NCBI GenBank assembly: GCA_965261065.1
Contig: OZ253444.1
Coordinates: 1,178,001 to 1,242,000 of the forward strand
Direction: 5' to 3'
Origin: JAKZVK01 sp965261065
GTDB taxonomy: Bacteria > Acidobacteriota > Terriglobia > Bryobacterales > UBA6623
DNA: 64,000 nt
Below the pieces are notes generated by a model. The model was not told where the DNA came from and searched no databases. It saw nothing but the letters and a program-made list of their open reading frames with translations. The first letter of the stretch is position 1. Every line of letters begins with the position of its first letter. Both the position numbers and the translations under genes were made by a program. Below are positions 56,042-64,000 of this stretch, in pieces.

Positions 56042-58516
56042 TCAGGGCAACAGGTTCATTTTCTTCATCAGTACGCCGAAGCGGGCGTCTTCGCGCAAAC
56101 CTTTCATCTCTGGCTGGGCGGCGGCCTGCGCCACCAAGGGGTCGTGCTGGGCAACGCCCTCCTCGAGCCAGCGGAAGGCGATGCCGTTCTCCTTCATGGC
56201 GGCGGCGACGAGAGCCCGCCAGTAAGGGGAGACGTAGCCCGCTCCCTGCAGCCGGCCCCGGCGCTGGACCGTCCCTTTCTTTGCCCGAGGCGTGCGCTGG
56301 CGGGCCGCGTCGGTGATGAATCCCCGCAACCGAAGGCGCGCACGAGCGCTGTCCCCCGACATGACCTCGACATACCCCAAGCCGGCCAAGCCGGCGGGAT
56401 TGTTGGGCTTCAAGTCCATGACACGGTTGAAGATTTTGCGAGCCGCGTCGAATTCACCCTTCTTGGCGTAAGCCATTCCCATTGCCCAGTACGCCGGCGC
56501 ATGGGCCGGGTGTGCCCGCAGGGTGGTTCGATACTGCGCCAGGGCGGCATCGTCTTCGCCGACGTAGCTTAGCGCGCGACCCAGTTGCGTTCCGATGTCG
56601 GGTGCGGAGGGATTCATTGTCCCGGCACGGCGTAGCGAGACGAGCGCGTCTTCGAGCCTGCGGTGCGGAATGAGATACGCCAAAGCGTAGGCAAGATGGG
56701 CGTCGGCGTTGTCGGGTTCGAGCGCCAGGGCACGATCGAAGGATGCCTTGGCGCCGTCCCAATTCCATTGGCCCAGTCCTTGGGAGACGCCGGCGGCGAT
56801 GTGAGCCCGTGCCAAGGTGTCGTCGATCGCCAAGGCCTTGCCTGACGCTTCTTCGGCCTTGCGAAGTCCCTCGAGCGGCGGCATATTCGCCTGCAAGGCC
56901 TGGGCCGCGTGAACGAGCGCCAAGCCCGCGTGCGAGAGGGCGGAGTTCGGATCGATGTCGAGCGCCTGTTCGAACAGGACGATCGCCGACCGCGCGTTCT
57001 CGGCGGTGCGGTCGTCGAGCAGAGCATAGCCACGCATGGCGATCTGGTGGGCCACCAAGTTGACGCCGCTATCGGAAGCTGCTGGGGCGACTGCGGCGGC
57101 AGGCTCAGTCGGTTCGGGTTCGGGCTCCGGCTCGGCCGGGGGTATTTCGGGCGCGGCGGACGCCGGGTCCACCGCCTCCGTGGGCGTAACCGGCTGGGGT
57201 TCGGGCTGATTGGGTTGTGGGGCTGGGCTCGCGGCTGCTGCTTCCGCGGCGGCACGTGGTTCTACTTTCGCAGGCGGCGGAGCGGGCTCACGTTTGGCAA
57301 CAGGCGGCCGGCGAGGCGAGGCTTTCTCGGCGTCGGGTGGCGGGGCTTCGACAGCACTCATCTCCTCGGCGACGGTCAGTGGCTCGGCCGGCCCGGTAGC
57401 CGGTTCTCGCATCCGCCACCAGCCCGCTGCTACTAGGACGACGACGGCTGCTACGACCCCGGCCGTGAACATCCCGAAGCTCCGTCCCTTACTCGGCGCG
57501 TCGGTCGTGACGCTCGCAGGTTCAACGGGCGCTGCCGGCGGGGTGGCGGGAGTCGTTGCGGGTTCCTCGGCGGTCTCAGGGGTTACGGGAAGGCCGGCAG
57601 TTGCGAGTGGCCGCGTGATAACGACCGAGTGGGAGGCGGACCCCTTGTCGAGCCCGTGCTTCTCCTGCGCCGAGACGAGGGCGCCGATCATCTCGGTGGC
57701 ATTCTGATATCGCTGCCCAGGTTTCTTGGTCAGCGCGCGCGACACGATCGCGTCGAGATCGTTTTGCAGGTGCTCCTCGAGTCCGTGCAGCGGCCGCGGC
57801 TCCTCATGAACGATGGCGTACATCAGCGCCGGGATGTAGTCGCCGCCGAAGGGCAAGGTGGCGGTCAGTACTTCGTAGAGCACAGCGCCGACGGACCACA
57901 AGTCGGCACGGTGGTCCGCGACGAGGCCCTCGGCCTGTTCGGGCGACATGTAGGCGGCGGTGCCGAGGGTTGTTCCGAGCTGGGTGATGCGGGCCGCGCC
58001 GGGAAGCTGCGCTAAGCCGAAGTCCATGATCTTGGCGCGGCCGCGCTTGGTGACCATGATGTTCGACGACTTGATGTCGCGATGCACGATGCCGAGGTCG
58101 TGAGCCTCGTGCAGGCCTTCGAGAACCTCGATGACCAGCCGCACGGCGTCGCCTGCCGGCAGGGGCTGTTGTTCCACGCGCCGGCGGAGAGTTTGGCCCT
58201 CGAGGTAGGCCATCGACAGAAAGGTGCGGCCCTCGGCCTCGCCCACTTCATAGACGGTGCAGATGCCCGGGTGATCGAGCGCCGCGGCGGCCTGCGCCTC
58301 GCGTAGAAAGCGTGCCCGCTCCTCCTCGCTGCCGAGCGTTTCGGCGGAGAGGAACTTGAGCGCCACGAAGCGCTTGAGCACTGTGTCTTCGGCTTTGTAG
58401 ACGGCGCCCATCCCGCCTTCGCCGAGCTTTTCAACGATGCGGTAATGCGAGATTTCCTGGCCGATCATGGGCTTACCGCGACGGGAAGAGTGCAGGCGCG
58501 CGAGGGTTGCCACCAT
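56042..58516 (-). CDS. Ser/Thr protein kinase with TPR C-terminus
   Basis: The ATG at 58516 (or 58468, MIGQEISHYRIVEKLG) gives about 824 residues. Kinase marks: GEGGMGAVYKAED (ATP loop), HRDIKSSNIMV, MDFGLAQLPG and YMSPEQAEGL. A proline- and alanine-rich segment and a transmembrane helix (AGVVAAVVVLVAAGWW) follow at about 345-365. The last about 300 residues are TPRs (AIVLFEQALDIDPNSALSHA, ALALEPDNADAHLAYALAYL). It phosphorylates proteins in the cytoplasm while the TPRs probably sense outside. PASTA repeats are absent. Confidence 0.92.
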   Translation of the reverse strand: MVATLARLHSSRRGKPMIGQEISHYRIVEKLGEGGMGAVYKAEDTVLKRFVALKFLSAETLGSEEERARFLREAQAAAALDHPGICTVYEVGEAEGRTFLSMAYLEGQTLRRRVEQQPLPAGDAVRLVIEVLEGLHEAHDLGIVHRDIKSSNIMVTKRGRAKIMDFGLAQLPGAARITQLGTTLGTAAYMSPEQAEGLVADHRADLWSVGAVLYEVLTATLPFGGDYIPALMYAIVHEEPRPLHGLEEHLQNDLDAIVSRALTKKPGQRYQNATEMIGALVSAQEKHGLDKGSASHSVVITRPLATAGLPVTPETAEEPATTPATPPAAPVEPASVTTDAPSKGRSFGMFTAGVVAAVVVLVAAGWWRMREPATGPAEPLTVAEEMSAVEAPPPDAEKASPRRPPVAKREPAPPPAKVEPRAAAEAAAASPAPQPNQPEPQPVTPTEAVDPASAAPEIPPAEPEPEPEPTEPAAAVAPAASDSGVNLVAHQIAMRGYALLDDRTAENARSAIVLFEQALDIDPNSALSHAGLALVHAAQALQANMPPLEGLRKAEEASGKALAIDDTLARAHIAAGVSQGLGQWNWDGAKASFDRALALEPDNADAHLAYALAYLIPHRRLEDALVSLRRAGTMNPSAPDIGTQLGRALSYVGEDDAALAQYRTTLRAHPAHAPAYWAMGMAYAKKGEFDAARKIFNRVMDLKPNNPAGLAGLGYVEVMSGDSARARLRLRGFITDAARQRTPRAKKGTVQRRGRLQGAGYVSPYWRALVAAAMKENGIAFRWLEEGVAQHDPLVAQAAAQPEMKGLREDARFGVLMKKMNLLP

Positions 58517-58780
58517 TATAAGGAACCCCTTGCGCCGGTCATTAGTCGCTGTCCAAACGACAGTGTGTAGCCGAAGGTCACGGGCCGGGGTGATGTCGGC
58601 TTGCGGAACGATGCGGTAGCCTACGGAATTCCGTTGCCAAGAAAAGGAATCCCATGCACTACTGTCCCAACGTCGATTCGTAGAAACTCCGTAAGTCACG
58701 ATTTCACAGCGTGACAGGGTTGGTTTCAAGGCAAATCGATTTGAACGCCATCTGGGCCTGCCTGCCTGTACGATGCTGGG

Positions 58781-61700
58781 TCATGCATGTCGGACGGACC
58801 GTTTTCTCGCAGCTGATGGATTTGTTCCCCTGGGTTGAGTTCCGCTGTTGCGTCGAGCGCTACCGGGGAAATCACAAGGTCCAGCGCTTTTGTTGTCTCG
58901 ACCCGGATCTTCGACAATCGCGCCGCGGACGAGGTCGTAGAGGTACCAGCGGGTCGTGCCCGCCTCCTCGGTGAACTCGCCGGCCTCCTTGTCGAGGGCG
59001 GGGAGCGCATAGCAGAAGAACACGCCGCGCGCCCCATGGGCCGCGCGCTTGCGGCCGCTGACGGTGGCGCCGGGGAGGCGCTTGAGGCGTGCCTCCAGTT
59101 TGGGGTCGGCCTGAAGCAGTGCCTGGTACTCAAGGTGCATGTCCTCGACCGCGGTTTTGGTGCCCTCGTAGGTGTGATTGAACTCCTTGAGCGCGGCGAA
59201 GTTGTCCTGGGGAGTCAGGAGCTTCTTTCCCTCGATCCCGAGCGTCTTCGAGATCAGCAGCGTCTTCTGCGTGACCTTGGTGTAGAGCGTGAGGATCGCG
59301 TTCAGTTCGTCAGGCGGCAGGAAGTTCCAGAAGCTTACCGTCCCGCGGGAGCCGGCGACCTCCGCGTGGTCGGCGACCAGCCGCTTCTCGATCTCCGGGT
59401 TCATGCGCCGGTCCACGCGGCCGATGCGCTGCATCAGACGCACCGGGTTCCAGTGGATGTCGTAGTTGATCATCCGCGATGCGTCCTGGAGGTTCAGGCC
59501 CTCGGACAGGACGTCTGTGGAAATGAGGACGCGGATCTCCGTGTGGCCTTTCTCCGCAAGTGCCGCCGAGGAGAGGCCGTTGTAGTAGGGCGAGAAGCGT
59601 TGGATGACGTCAGCGCGGTTGCCATGGGAGGCGCTGTCGACCTCGGCGACGCGGTCGATGCCGGCCTGGTCGAGTTGGCGCTTCAGGTAGCGGGCGGTGT
59701 CGGCGAACTCGGTGAAGATGAGGACCTTCTGGTCGGCAAGTTCTTTCGTCTTGAGCAGCCGGCTGAGCTTCTGGAGCTTGTCGTCGTGCGTGGGCTCGAA
59801 CTTCCTGGCCTCGGCCGTGAAGTGCGCCAGCTGGTTGAGATCACGGAAGGTTTCCGTGATCATGGCCGGGACATCGTACTGCTCTCGGTCTAACGGTGTA
59901 ACCGCGTCGAGCATCTCCGGGGGCACGATGTCTTCGTCCTCCGATTCGTCTCCGTCTTGACCCCAGAACTCGAGTTTCCGACTGCGTGCGTAGCCAAGGA
60001 TCTCGGCGGTGTCGGACTTCCAGTGCTCAAGCTTCTTCTTCTCCGAAGCGGTCTCGCTGTGAACCTCGAGAAAGGCCAGCAGCTTCCGGAGCAGCCGGTC
60101 GCAGGAGAGTTCGAACGCGACAACGGAGCTTTCGAAGCGCTTTAGGAAGTTCGTACGGATCAGGCCAACAACTTGCTTCTGCCGGTTCTGTTCGAATGGA
60201 TCGATGCCTGTGTCCGTTCCCTTGTACCAAGCGAGTGGGTAATACATGGGGAGCGTGAAGAGCGGGTTCTGCTGCGTGAACGCGTTCTCGAACATGTCGA
60301 GCAGCCGCCCGTAGATCTTGCGAATGGAGTACGCGGCCACCTGCGGCGGCTTGCGCGCCGGGAAGGCGGCCGCCAGCCCCGTCTCACGGATCTGGCTCTC
60401 GCGCGCGTAGGCGCGGCTACGCTGCACGACGAGGTGGCGGAAGATATCGTCAGAGAAGAGGATTTCATGCGTCTCGGTCAACTGTTCGGAGACATCGGTC
60501 AGGTCGTGCCCGACCCGATTGCGTAGGGCCTTCTCCATCTGGTTGAAGTGCGCACGCAGGTTGTTGACGCCCAACGTGCGGGCGAAATACGTCTCGTCCC
60601 GGCGCGTGAACAGCTCGGCCATGTGCCGAAAGTCGCTCAGCCGGTTGTTGATCGGCGTGGCGGTGAGCAGGAAGAGGGTCTTCGCCCGCTTCGCGTTGTC
60701 GAGCAGGTCGTAGAGGCGATAGTAGCGCGACGGTTCTGTGTCCTCGTCGTCGCCCCGTGTCCCTGGGTTGCGGAAGTGGTGCGCTTCGTCGATCACCACG
60801 ATGTCTGCAAGCTCGGCGATGTGCCGGAATCGCTCCGGGAAGTCACCCTTGCGGCCAAGGTCCGTGTGGCTGAAGACCGCGAGGTTGCTGAAGTCCGCGT
60901 GCCCACCGACGCCGCCGATGTGCGGCAACCACTCGCGCAGATGCGGTTCCCACACGCCCTCCTTGGTCGCCTTGGGAGCGAAGAGCACCACGCGCTTCCC
61001 TTCGTGCAGCACCAACCGCTCGATCAGCATCAGGCCGACGAAGGTCTTGCCGAGGCCCACGCCGTCGCACAGGAACGCGCCGCCATGCTGGCGGGCAATC
61101 TTCATGAGCGCCCGGTAGGCCTCTTGCTGATAGCGGTCGATCCGGGGAAACATCTTCGAGCTGGTTTCGTCCCACTCGGTCGCCGTCAGCTCGTGGCCGC
61201 GGAAGTACTCCTGCAGCGCCTTGGCGTACACATCGAACGGCGTATAGCGGTGCGTTTGGCGCGCGATGGTCTCGATGACCGCGTCAGTAACCTCGGCCGC
61301 CGCGTTCCAGTGCGTCTCGAACCATTCCTGAAGCTGGGCAACCTCGCGTGCGCTCTGGACCTGGATATTGAGCTCGATGTTCTTCGTCAGGCCAGGGGCG
61401 GTGAAGTTGCTCGACCCGACCAGCGCCTGCGAGCCGACCACCTCGAGCTTCGCGTGCGTGATGTACGCCTTCGCGTGGAACTTGTCCTTGTCGTAGACAC
61501 GGCACTCGATCTGGCCGGAGCGCAGCGCGTCGAGAATCGCGGGGACACCGTGCAAGAACGGGTTGGTGTCCTTATTCTCCTCAAGGCTCCCATCGAGGAT
61601 CTGCACCGCGCGCCCCCGCACAGCGTCGAGCAGCGCCGTGCGCGTGCGGTACGTCGTCTCGGCGCCCATCAGAATCCGAATGTTGTCGAGCGACTGCCAC

Positions 61701-61861
61701 TGGCCATCGAGGGCGAGCAAGGCGCCGATTTCGAAGTACCCCGTCGCAATATCGAACGCCTTGGCGATGCCGGCCCACTCTTCGAGATAGCGGAGCCCCG
61801 TCCAGCCGGAGACGCTGTTGTCGACAATGAAGAGGCCTCGGCCTTTGGGGTCAGCGGTCAT
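58781..61861 (-). CDS. PLD-domain SNF2-type helicase
   Basis: The 1026-residue protein has a PLD-like N-terminus (HAKAYITHAKLEVVG, SSNFTAPGL), then a SNF2/DEAH ATPase: DGVGLGKTFVGLML (P-loop, about 266-279), VVIDEAHHFRN (about 357), LLTATPINN, and the C-terminal domain with STDVLSEGLNLQ and RIGRVDRR (about 808). The PLD histidine-lysine pair is present but the usual D is not clear. The last about 40 residues (RDNKSAGPCDFPG) are atypical and may reflect a frameshift. Such proteins occur in phage-defence and restriction-like loci; here no methylase partner is seen nearby. Confidence 0.85.
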   Translation of the reverse strand: MTADPKGRGLFIVDNSVSGWTGLRYLEEWAGIAKAFDIATGYFEIGALLALDGQWQSLDNIRILMGAETTYRTRTALLDAVRGRAVQILDGSLEENKDTNPFLHGVPAILDALRSGQIECRVYDKDKFHAKAYITHAKLEVVGSQALVGSSNFTAPGLTKNIELNIQVQSAREVAQLQEWFETHWNAAAEVTDAVIETIARQTHRYTPFDVYAKALQEYFRGHELTATEWDETSSKMFPRIDRYQQEAYRALMKIARQHGGAFLCDGVGLGKTFVGLMLIERLVLHEGKRVVLFAPKATKEGVWEPHLREWLPHIGGVGGHADFSNLAVFSHTDLGRKGDFPERFRHIAELADIVVIDEAHHFRNPGTRGDDEDTEPSRYYRLYDLLDNAKRAKTLFLLTATPINNRLSDFRHMAELFTRRDETYFARTLGVNNLRAHFNQMEKALRNRVGHDLTDVSEQLTETHEILFSDDIFRHLVVQRSRAYARESQIRETGLAAAFPARKPPQVAAYSIRKIYGRLLDMFENAFTQQNPLFTLPMYYPLAWYKGTDTGIDPFEQNRQKQVVGLIRTNFLKRFESSVVAFELSCDRLLRKLLAFLEVHSETASEKKKLEHWKSDTAEILGYARSRKLEFWGQDGDESEDEDIVPPEMLDAVTPLDREQYDVPAMITETFRDLNQLAHFTAEARKFEPTHDDKLQKLSRLLKTKELADQKVLIFTEFADTARYLKRQLDQAGIDRVAEVDSASHGNRADVIQRFSPYYNGLSSAALAEKGHTEIRVLISTDVLSEGLNLQDASRMINYDIHWNPVRLMQRIGRVDRRMNPEIEKRLVADHAEVAGSRGTVSFWNFLPPDELNAILTLYTKVTQKTLLISKTLGIEGKKLLTPQDNFAALKEFNHTYEGTKTAVEDMHLEYQALLQADPKLEARLKRLPGATVSGRKRAAHGARGVFFCYALPALDKEAGEFTEEAGTTRWYLYDLVRGAIVEDPGRDNKSAGPCDFPGSARRNSGTQPRGTNPSAARKRSVRHA

Positions 61862-61975
61862 CGAGACCTCTCAGAACGTCCGTCGCGCTGACAGATCGGG
61901 GCGTTACCGTTGTCGCTCGACCAGATCGGCAACCCGGCATCGATGCACGACTGACCACTTCTTGCCACGACCGGC

Positions 61976-62281
61976 CTACACCGCCGTGTGCCGGGGCTTC
62001 ACGCCCGCGGCGATTTGGTGGCCCACGGCTATCTCCGCTCGGCGCAGCTCATAGGTTTTTTGCAGGTTCAGCCAGACCTGCGGCGTCGTCCCGAAATAAC
62101 GCGCCAGCCGGAGTGCCGTGTCGGCGGTCACGCCGCGCTGCCCGTGCAGGATCGCCGTGATCCGGTTCACCGGCACATCCAGCGCCTTGGACAACGCATT
62201 GGCCGACAGCCCGAGTGCCTGGAGTTCGTCCCGCAAGATCTCTCCTGGATGCACCGGCCGCATACCGTTGTTTACGGTCAT
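61976..62281 (-). CDS. higA: HigA-family antitoxin
   Basis: The 101-residue protein has the HigA helix-turn-helix: GMRPVHPGEILRDEL, SANALSKALDVPVNRITAIL, and ADTALRLARYFGTTPQVWL. HigA binds its own promoter and neutralises HigB. It lies 12 bases after the HigB gene on the same strand, the usual toxin-first order. Its C-terminus ends about 115 bases before the helicase start. Confidence 0.93.
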   Translation of the reverse strand: MTVNNGMRPVHPGEILRDELQALGLSANALSKALDVPVNRITAILHGQRGVTADTALRLARYFGTTPQVWLNLQKTYELRRAEIAVGHQIAAGVKPRHTAV

Positions 62282-62293
62282 CGGTTCAACCTC

Positions 62294-62572
62294 CTAGTGA
62301 TAGTCCACGATCGCCACCTCGCCAGGCCCATCATCGTCCCACCGGAAACAAATCCGCCATTGCGCGTTGATCCGGATACTGTACTGCCCGGCCCGGTCGC
62401 CCCGCAGGGCCTCCAGGCGGTTGCTCGGTAAGCCAGCCAGGTCCTGGAGGGCTTCCGCGCTGTCTAGATAGGTGAGCCGGCGCACGGCCTGATCGGCGAA
62501 CCCCTGGAATGCCGGGACACGATGCCCTTCGAAGAACCGCCGGGTGTTCCGGTCCCTGAAGCTGCGGATCAT
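62294..62572 (-). CDS. higB: HigB/RelE-type toxin
   Basis: The 92-residue protein fits HigB: IRSFRDRNTRRFFEG, NRLEALRGDRAGQYSIRIN, and QWRICFRWDDDGPGEVAIVDYH. The RelE fold cuts mRNA on the ribosome. The whole operon is intact. Confidence 0.93.
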   Translation of the reverse strand: MIRSFRDRNTRRFFEGHRVPAFQGFADQAVRRLTYLDSAEALQDLAGLPSNRLEALRGDRAGQYSIRINAQWRICFRWDDDGPGEVAIVDYH

Positions 62573-62918
62573 AGCCCGTCACCATTATAGATTTTATGAC
62601 ATACGTAAATGATTAGGGCTGCGTGCGAGCGAAGGACGCCCACATCGATGGCCTGGGAGTTTTAATTCAGTCGGTGCAGCTGGGCTCCTGAAGATTCAGT
62701 GGCCCTCTCTCCGAAGGTGATTTGGGGGAGAAACGGGGTCCCGAATGGACGTGGAAAACTCCTTCGAATCACACAACAGGGCGCTGAGGATTTCGTCAAG
62801 CCTTTGAAACCAGGCGGGTTGGGAGGGGATGGGGGAAGCTTCTGCTCTACTACACGTTAGGGAGCGATCCGGCATTATGGCCTGCCCGGGAGGCGGCGGG
62901 AGGGGGGGTTGATCACGC

Positions 62919-62938
62919 ATGATAAAGGATATTATCAT
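62919..62938. repeat. AT-rich inverted repeat
   Basis: ATGATAA (62919-62925) and TTATCAT (62932-62938) flank AGGATA. It may be an operator or a promoter-proximal element. No neighbouring coding start confirms either. Confidence 0.4.
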
Positions 62939-63202
62939 TCATATAAAAAGGGGGTTAAGAGCGAAGCCCCGGAATGCGACCGTGACGGGATTCGAGGTGG
63001 TGCCCGGTGGGGGTGACGACCACGTTGACCTTGCCCGCCCCCGCTAAGCTCCGCGGCAGCGGACTGATGTTGACCTGATCTAGGCCAACTCCATGGCTTA
63101 TTGTCCTTAGCTGGCCGAGGCCCGTCCGGTGATGGTGGACCGCTGATCGATGGACTCTTCCGCCTTGCCGTGGCAGGACAACGAAGAGCCAAGGTCTACG
63201 AA

Positions 63203-63226
63203 ATCACCACCCTCTATTGTGGTGAT
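63203..63226 (-). terminator. Hairpin downstream of the ParA/RHH operon
   Basis: ATCACCAC and GTGGTGAT form an 8-bp stem around CCTCTATT, about 92 bases after the RHH stop on the same strand. There is no clear T-run, so it may be a rho-dependent or processing hairpin. Confidence 0.45.
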
Positions 63227-63307
63227 CGACTGCCGGATTGACTTCTCCAGCCAATCCTTCATAAATCGCACGGCAGAGAGAATTGCATAGCCCTGCCGTC
63301 ACCAGCT

Positions 63308-63355
63308 AACTGTTCAGTCAGCGATACTGGCTTACTGTCATACTGGCAATTTGGC
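63308..63355. repeat. Tandem 8-bp repeat array at the end of the RHH gene
   Basis: Three octamers lie directly side by side: ATACTGGC (63324-63331), TTACTGTC (63332-63339) and ATACTGGC (63340-63347). More degenerate units continue on both sides in the same register (AATTTGGC at 63348, AACTGTTC at 63308). The array covers the stop codon of the ribbon-helix-helix gene. Tandem 7-8-bp repeats are typical binding sites of RHH partition and repressor proteins such as omega or ParG, so this is probably a parS-like site. Confidence 0.65.
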
Positions 63356-63689
63356 TTTTATCCCCTTTGCGCTCAAGTTCTTTGAGCGCCATTTGAATCG
63401 CCTTCTCCACGATCAGTGATTTGGAAACGCTGGACCGCCCTGCAGTTCCAGCCAACCTCCGCAGCCTCATCCAGGCTTCATCGATCGCCTCTATAGTTCC
63501 GGGAGAAAAATAGTACGTAGCCTTGATTGGTTTTAGATTGCCAGTGGGCTGTCTTACTGGAGTACCAGTATACTGTTTTGTTGATATACTGGCTCGCTGT
63601 TTCTGGGGCTTGACTTGCTTTGCCGCAGGTTCCGGCTTTTCCCCCAACAACACGCCCATGATATTGGGCGTAGTTTTACGCTCCGCCAT
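63318..63689 (-). CDS. Ribbon-helix-helix DNA-binding protein, partner of ParA
   Basis: The ATG at 63689 gives 123 residues and overlaps the ParA stop by 14 bases, with GAGAGGA just upstream, so they are translationally coupled. The N-terminal 60 residues are basic and flexible (KPEPAAKQVKPQKQRAS). The C-terminal region KATYYFSPGTIEAIDEAW then SVSKSLIVEKAIQMALKEL fits a ribbon-helix-helix fold. In partition systems such small proteins bind a centromere and stimulate ParA. Whether it is plasmid-borne cannot be told. Confidence 0.75.
   Translation of the reverse strand: MAERKTTPNIMGVLLGEKPEPAAKQVKPQKQRASISTKQYTGTPVRQPTGNLKPIKATYYFSPGTIEAIDEAWMRLRRLAGTAGRSSVSKSLIVEKAIQMALKELERKGDKSQIASMTVSQYR
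63546..63601. repeat. Second tandem 8-bp repeat array inside the RHH gene
   Basis: Units in 8-bp register: GGGCTGTC, TTACTGGA (63554), GTACCAGT (inverted), ATACTGTT (63570), TTGTTGAT, ATACTGGC (63586), TCGCTGTT. Three match the A/T-TACTG consensus of the array at 63324. They lie in the codons for the flexible basic linker, so amino-acid constraint there is low. Confidence 0.6.
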
Positions 63690-63999
63690 TTTGAATCCTC
63701 TCGGTGAGCTTTCGGTAGTCTTGAGCCCCTGCCGATCTTGGGGCGTATTCAAAAATGGTCTGGCTGTGGTCTGGGGCCTCAGACAGACGTACGTTATAGC
63801 GGATTGGTGGACAGAGTTTGTCCCCCCAGTAGGCTTCAAGTTGAGCAAGGATCTCCGCTGATTTCTTCACTCGACGGTCGAAAAAGGTAGGCAGTACGTA
63901 CTGAAGCATGATGGTGGGATTGTACTTCTGGATTGATTCAATGTTGCCGATGAACTCGACGAGTCCTTGGATCGTGAGGATCTCTAGGGAAACGGGGGC
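63676..63999 (-). CDS. parA: ParA-family ATPase, C-terminal part
   Basis: The frame is open through the right edge. The visible 107 residues, ending in IQNGGA, show VLPTFFDRRVKKSAEIL, PIRYNVRLSEAPDHSQTIFEY and a GAQDYRKLTERI end, the C-terminal pattern of ParA/MinD-type Walker ATPases. The Walker A site lies beyond the window. It moves DNA cargo bound by a partner protein. Confidence 0.9.
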   Translation of the reverse strand, partial: APVSLEILTIQGLVEFIGNIESIQKYNPTIMLQYVLPTFFDRRVKKSAEILAQLEAYWGDKLCPPIRYNVRLSEAPDHSQTIFEYAPRSAGAQDYRKLTERIQNGGA

Positions 64000-64000
64000 T

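Larger units (their letters stand above)
62573..63317. other. Gene-poor stretch of about 745 bases
   Basis: Two open frames on the minus strand (62696-62938 and 62935-63192) have unusual composition, no ribosome binding site and no recognisable motif, so they are left out. The stretch holds an imperfect palindrome near 62919 and a terminator-like hairpin at 63203, listed separately. Local GC is lower than in the rest of the window. Confidence 0.55.

Noticed and set aside
62696..63192. Two open frames of 80 and 85 residues on the minus strand
   Set aside because: No ribosome binding site, odd proline- and arginine-rich composition, and no motif.
63308..63601. CRISPR array
   Set aside because: Units are 8 bp with no spacers and lie in a coding gene; no cas genes are present.
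1..64000. tRNA or rRNA genes
   Set aside because: No cloverleaf or rRNA-like sequence was noticed by eye; a covariance search was not possible here.

Overview
The window is a high-GC bacterial chromosome segment, most likely Acidobacteriota of the Solibacter/Bryobacter type. The best lineage clue is the protein entering at the left edge, which ends in the Solibacter-type C-terminal domain (TIGR03437-like) after SBBP beta-propeller repeats. Many secreted Tat or Sec proteins, cytochrome-ankyrin and cytochrome-sulfatase-like fusions, DUF3604 and pre-peptidase domain proteins, and a PASTA-less Ser/Thr kinase with TPRs fit the same group. No rRNA, tRNA, CRISPR array or prophage was seen. The lineage is an inference from domain style only.

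Layout. 1-14 kb: mostly core genes: metallophosphoesterase, M23 peptidase, ThiL, a secreted triple RidA-like protein, PEP carboxykinase, and a Tex protein with a large low-complexity insertion. 14.3-17.6 kb: an SGNH-hydrolase gene cut by two insertion sequences (IS1595 and IS630 type), whose exact reading frame can be rebuilt. 17.6-31 kb: Gfo/Idh/MocA oxidoreductase, IS481, cyclase, tetraheme-formylglycine-enzyme-like fusion, aldo/keto reductase, aminotransferase, GntP permease, and large secreted proteins. 31-41 kb: DUF3604 protein, DHDPS-family aldolase, a tandem pair of TPR paralogs with duplicated leaders, a cytochrome-ankyrin-toroid fusion, and an enolase-superfamily gene with one in-frame stop.

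42-48.7 kb is the most disturbed part. A BlaI repressor with a clear promoter/operator is followed by a truncated BlaR1-like gene. Then comes a gene with a nuclease-like N-terminus and a SEC-C C-terminus, split by IS1595 and IS701 elements and carrying TGA at a SEC-C cysteine. An IS630 fragment and a further gene split by a third IS1595 copy follow. 48.9-58.5 kb returns to ordinary genes: beta-helix protein, SGNH hydrolase, TlpA/DsbD-type thiol proteins, SIS isomerase, PmbA, and a kinase. 58.8-64 kb is accessory: a PLD-SNF2 helicase, a HigBA toxin-antitoxin pair, a gene-poor lower-GC stretch, and at the right edge a ParA (partial) plus ribbon-helix-helix partner whose gene contains two arrays of 8-bp repeats that look like its own binding sites.

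Functionally, GntP, the DHDPS-like aldolase, the enolase-superfamily gene and the Gfo/Idh/MocA oxidoreductase suggest sugar-acid use. PckA gives gluconeogenesis. TlpA plus the DsbD-like domain protein serve extracytoplasmic thiol chemistry. Three near-identical IS1595 copies, each with an 8-bp target duplication and each inside a gene, point to recent IS expansion. The best candidates for new biology are the ParA/RHH module with intragenic octamer arrays, the SEC-C gene, the fusion proteins and the interrupted Tex.
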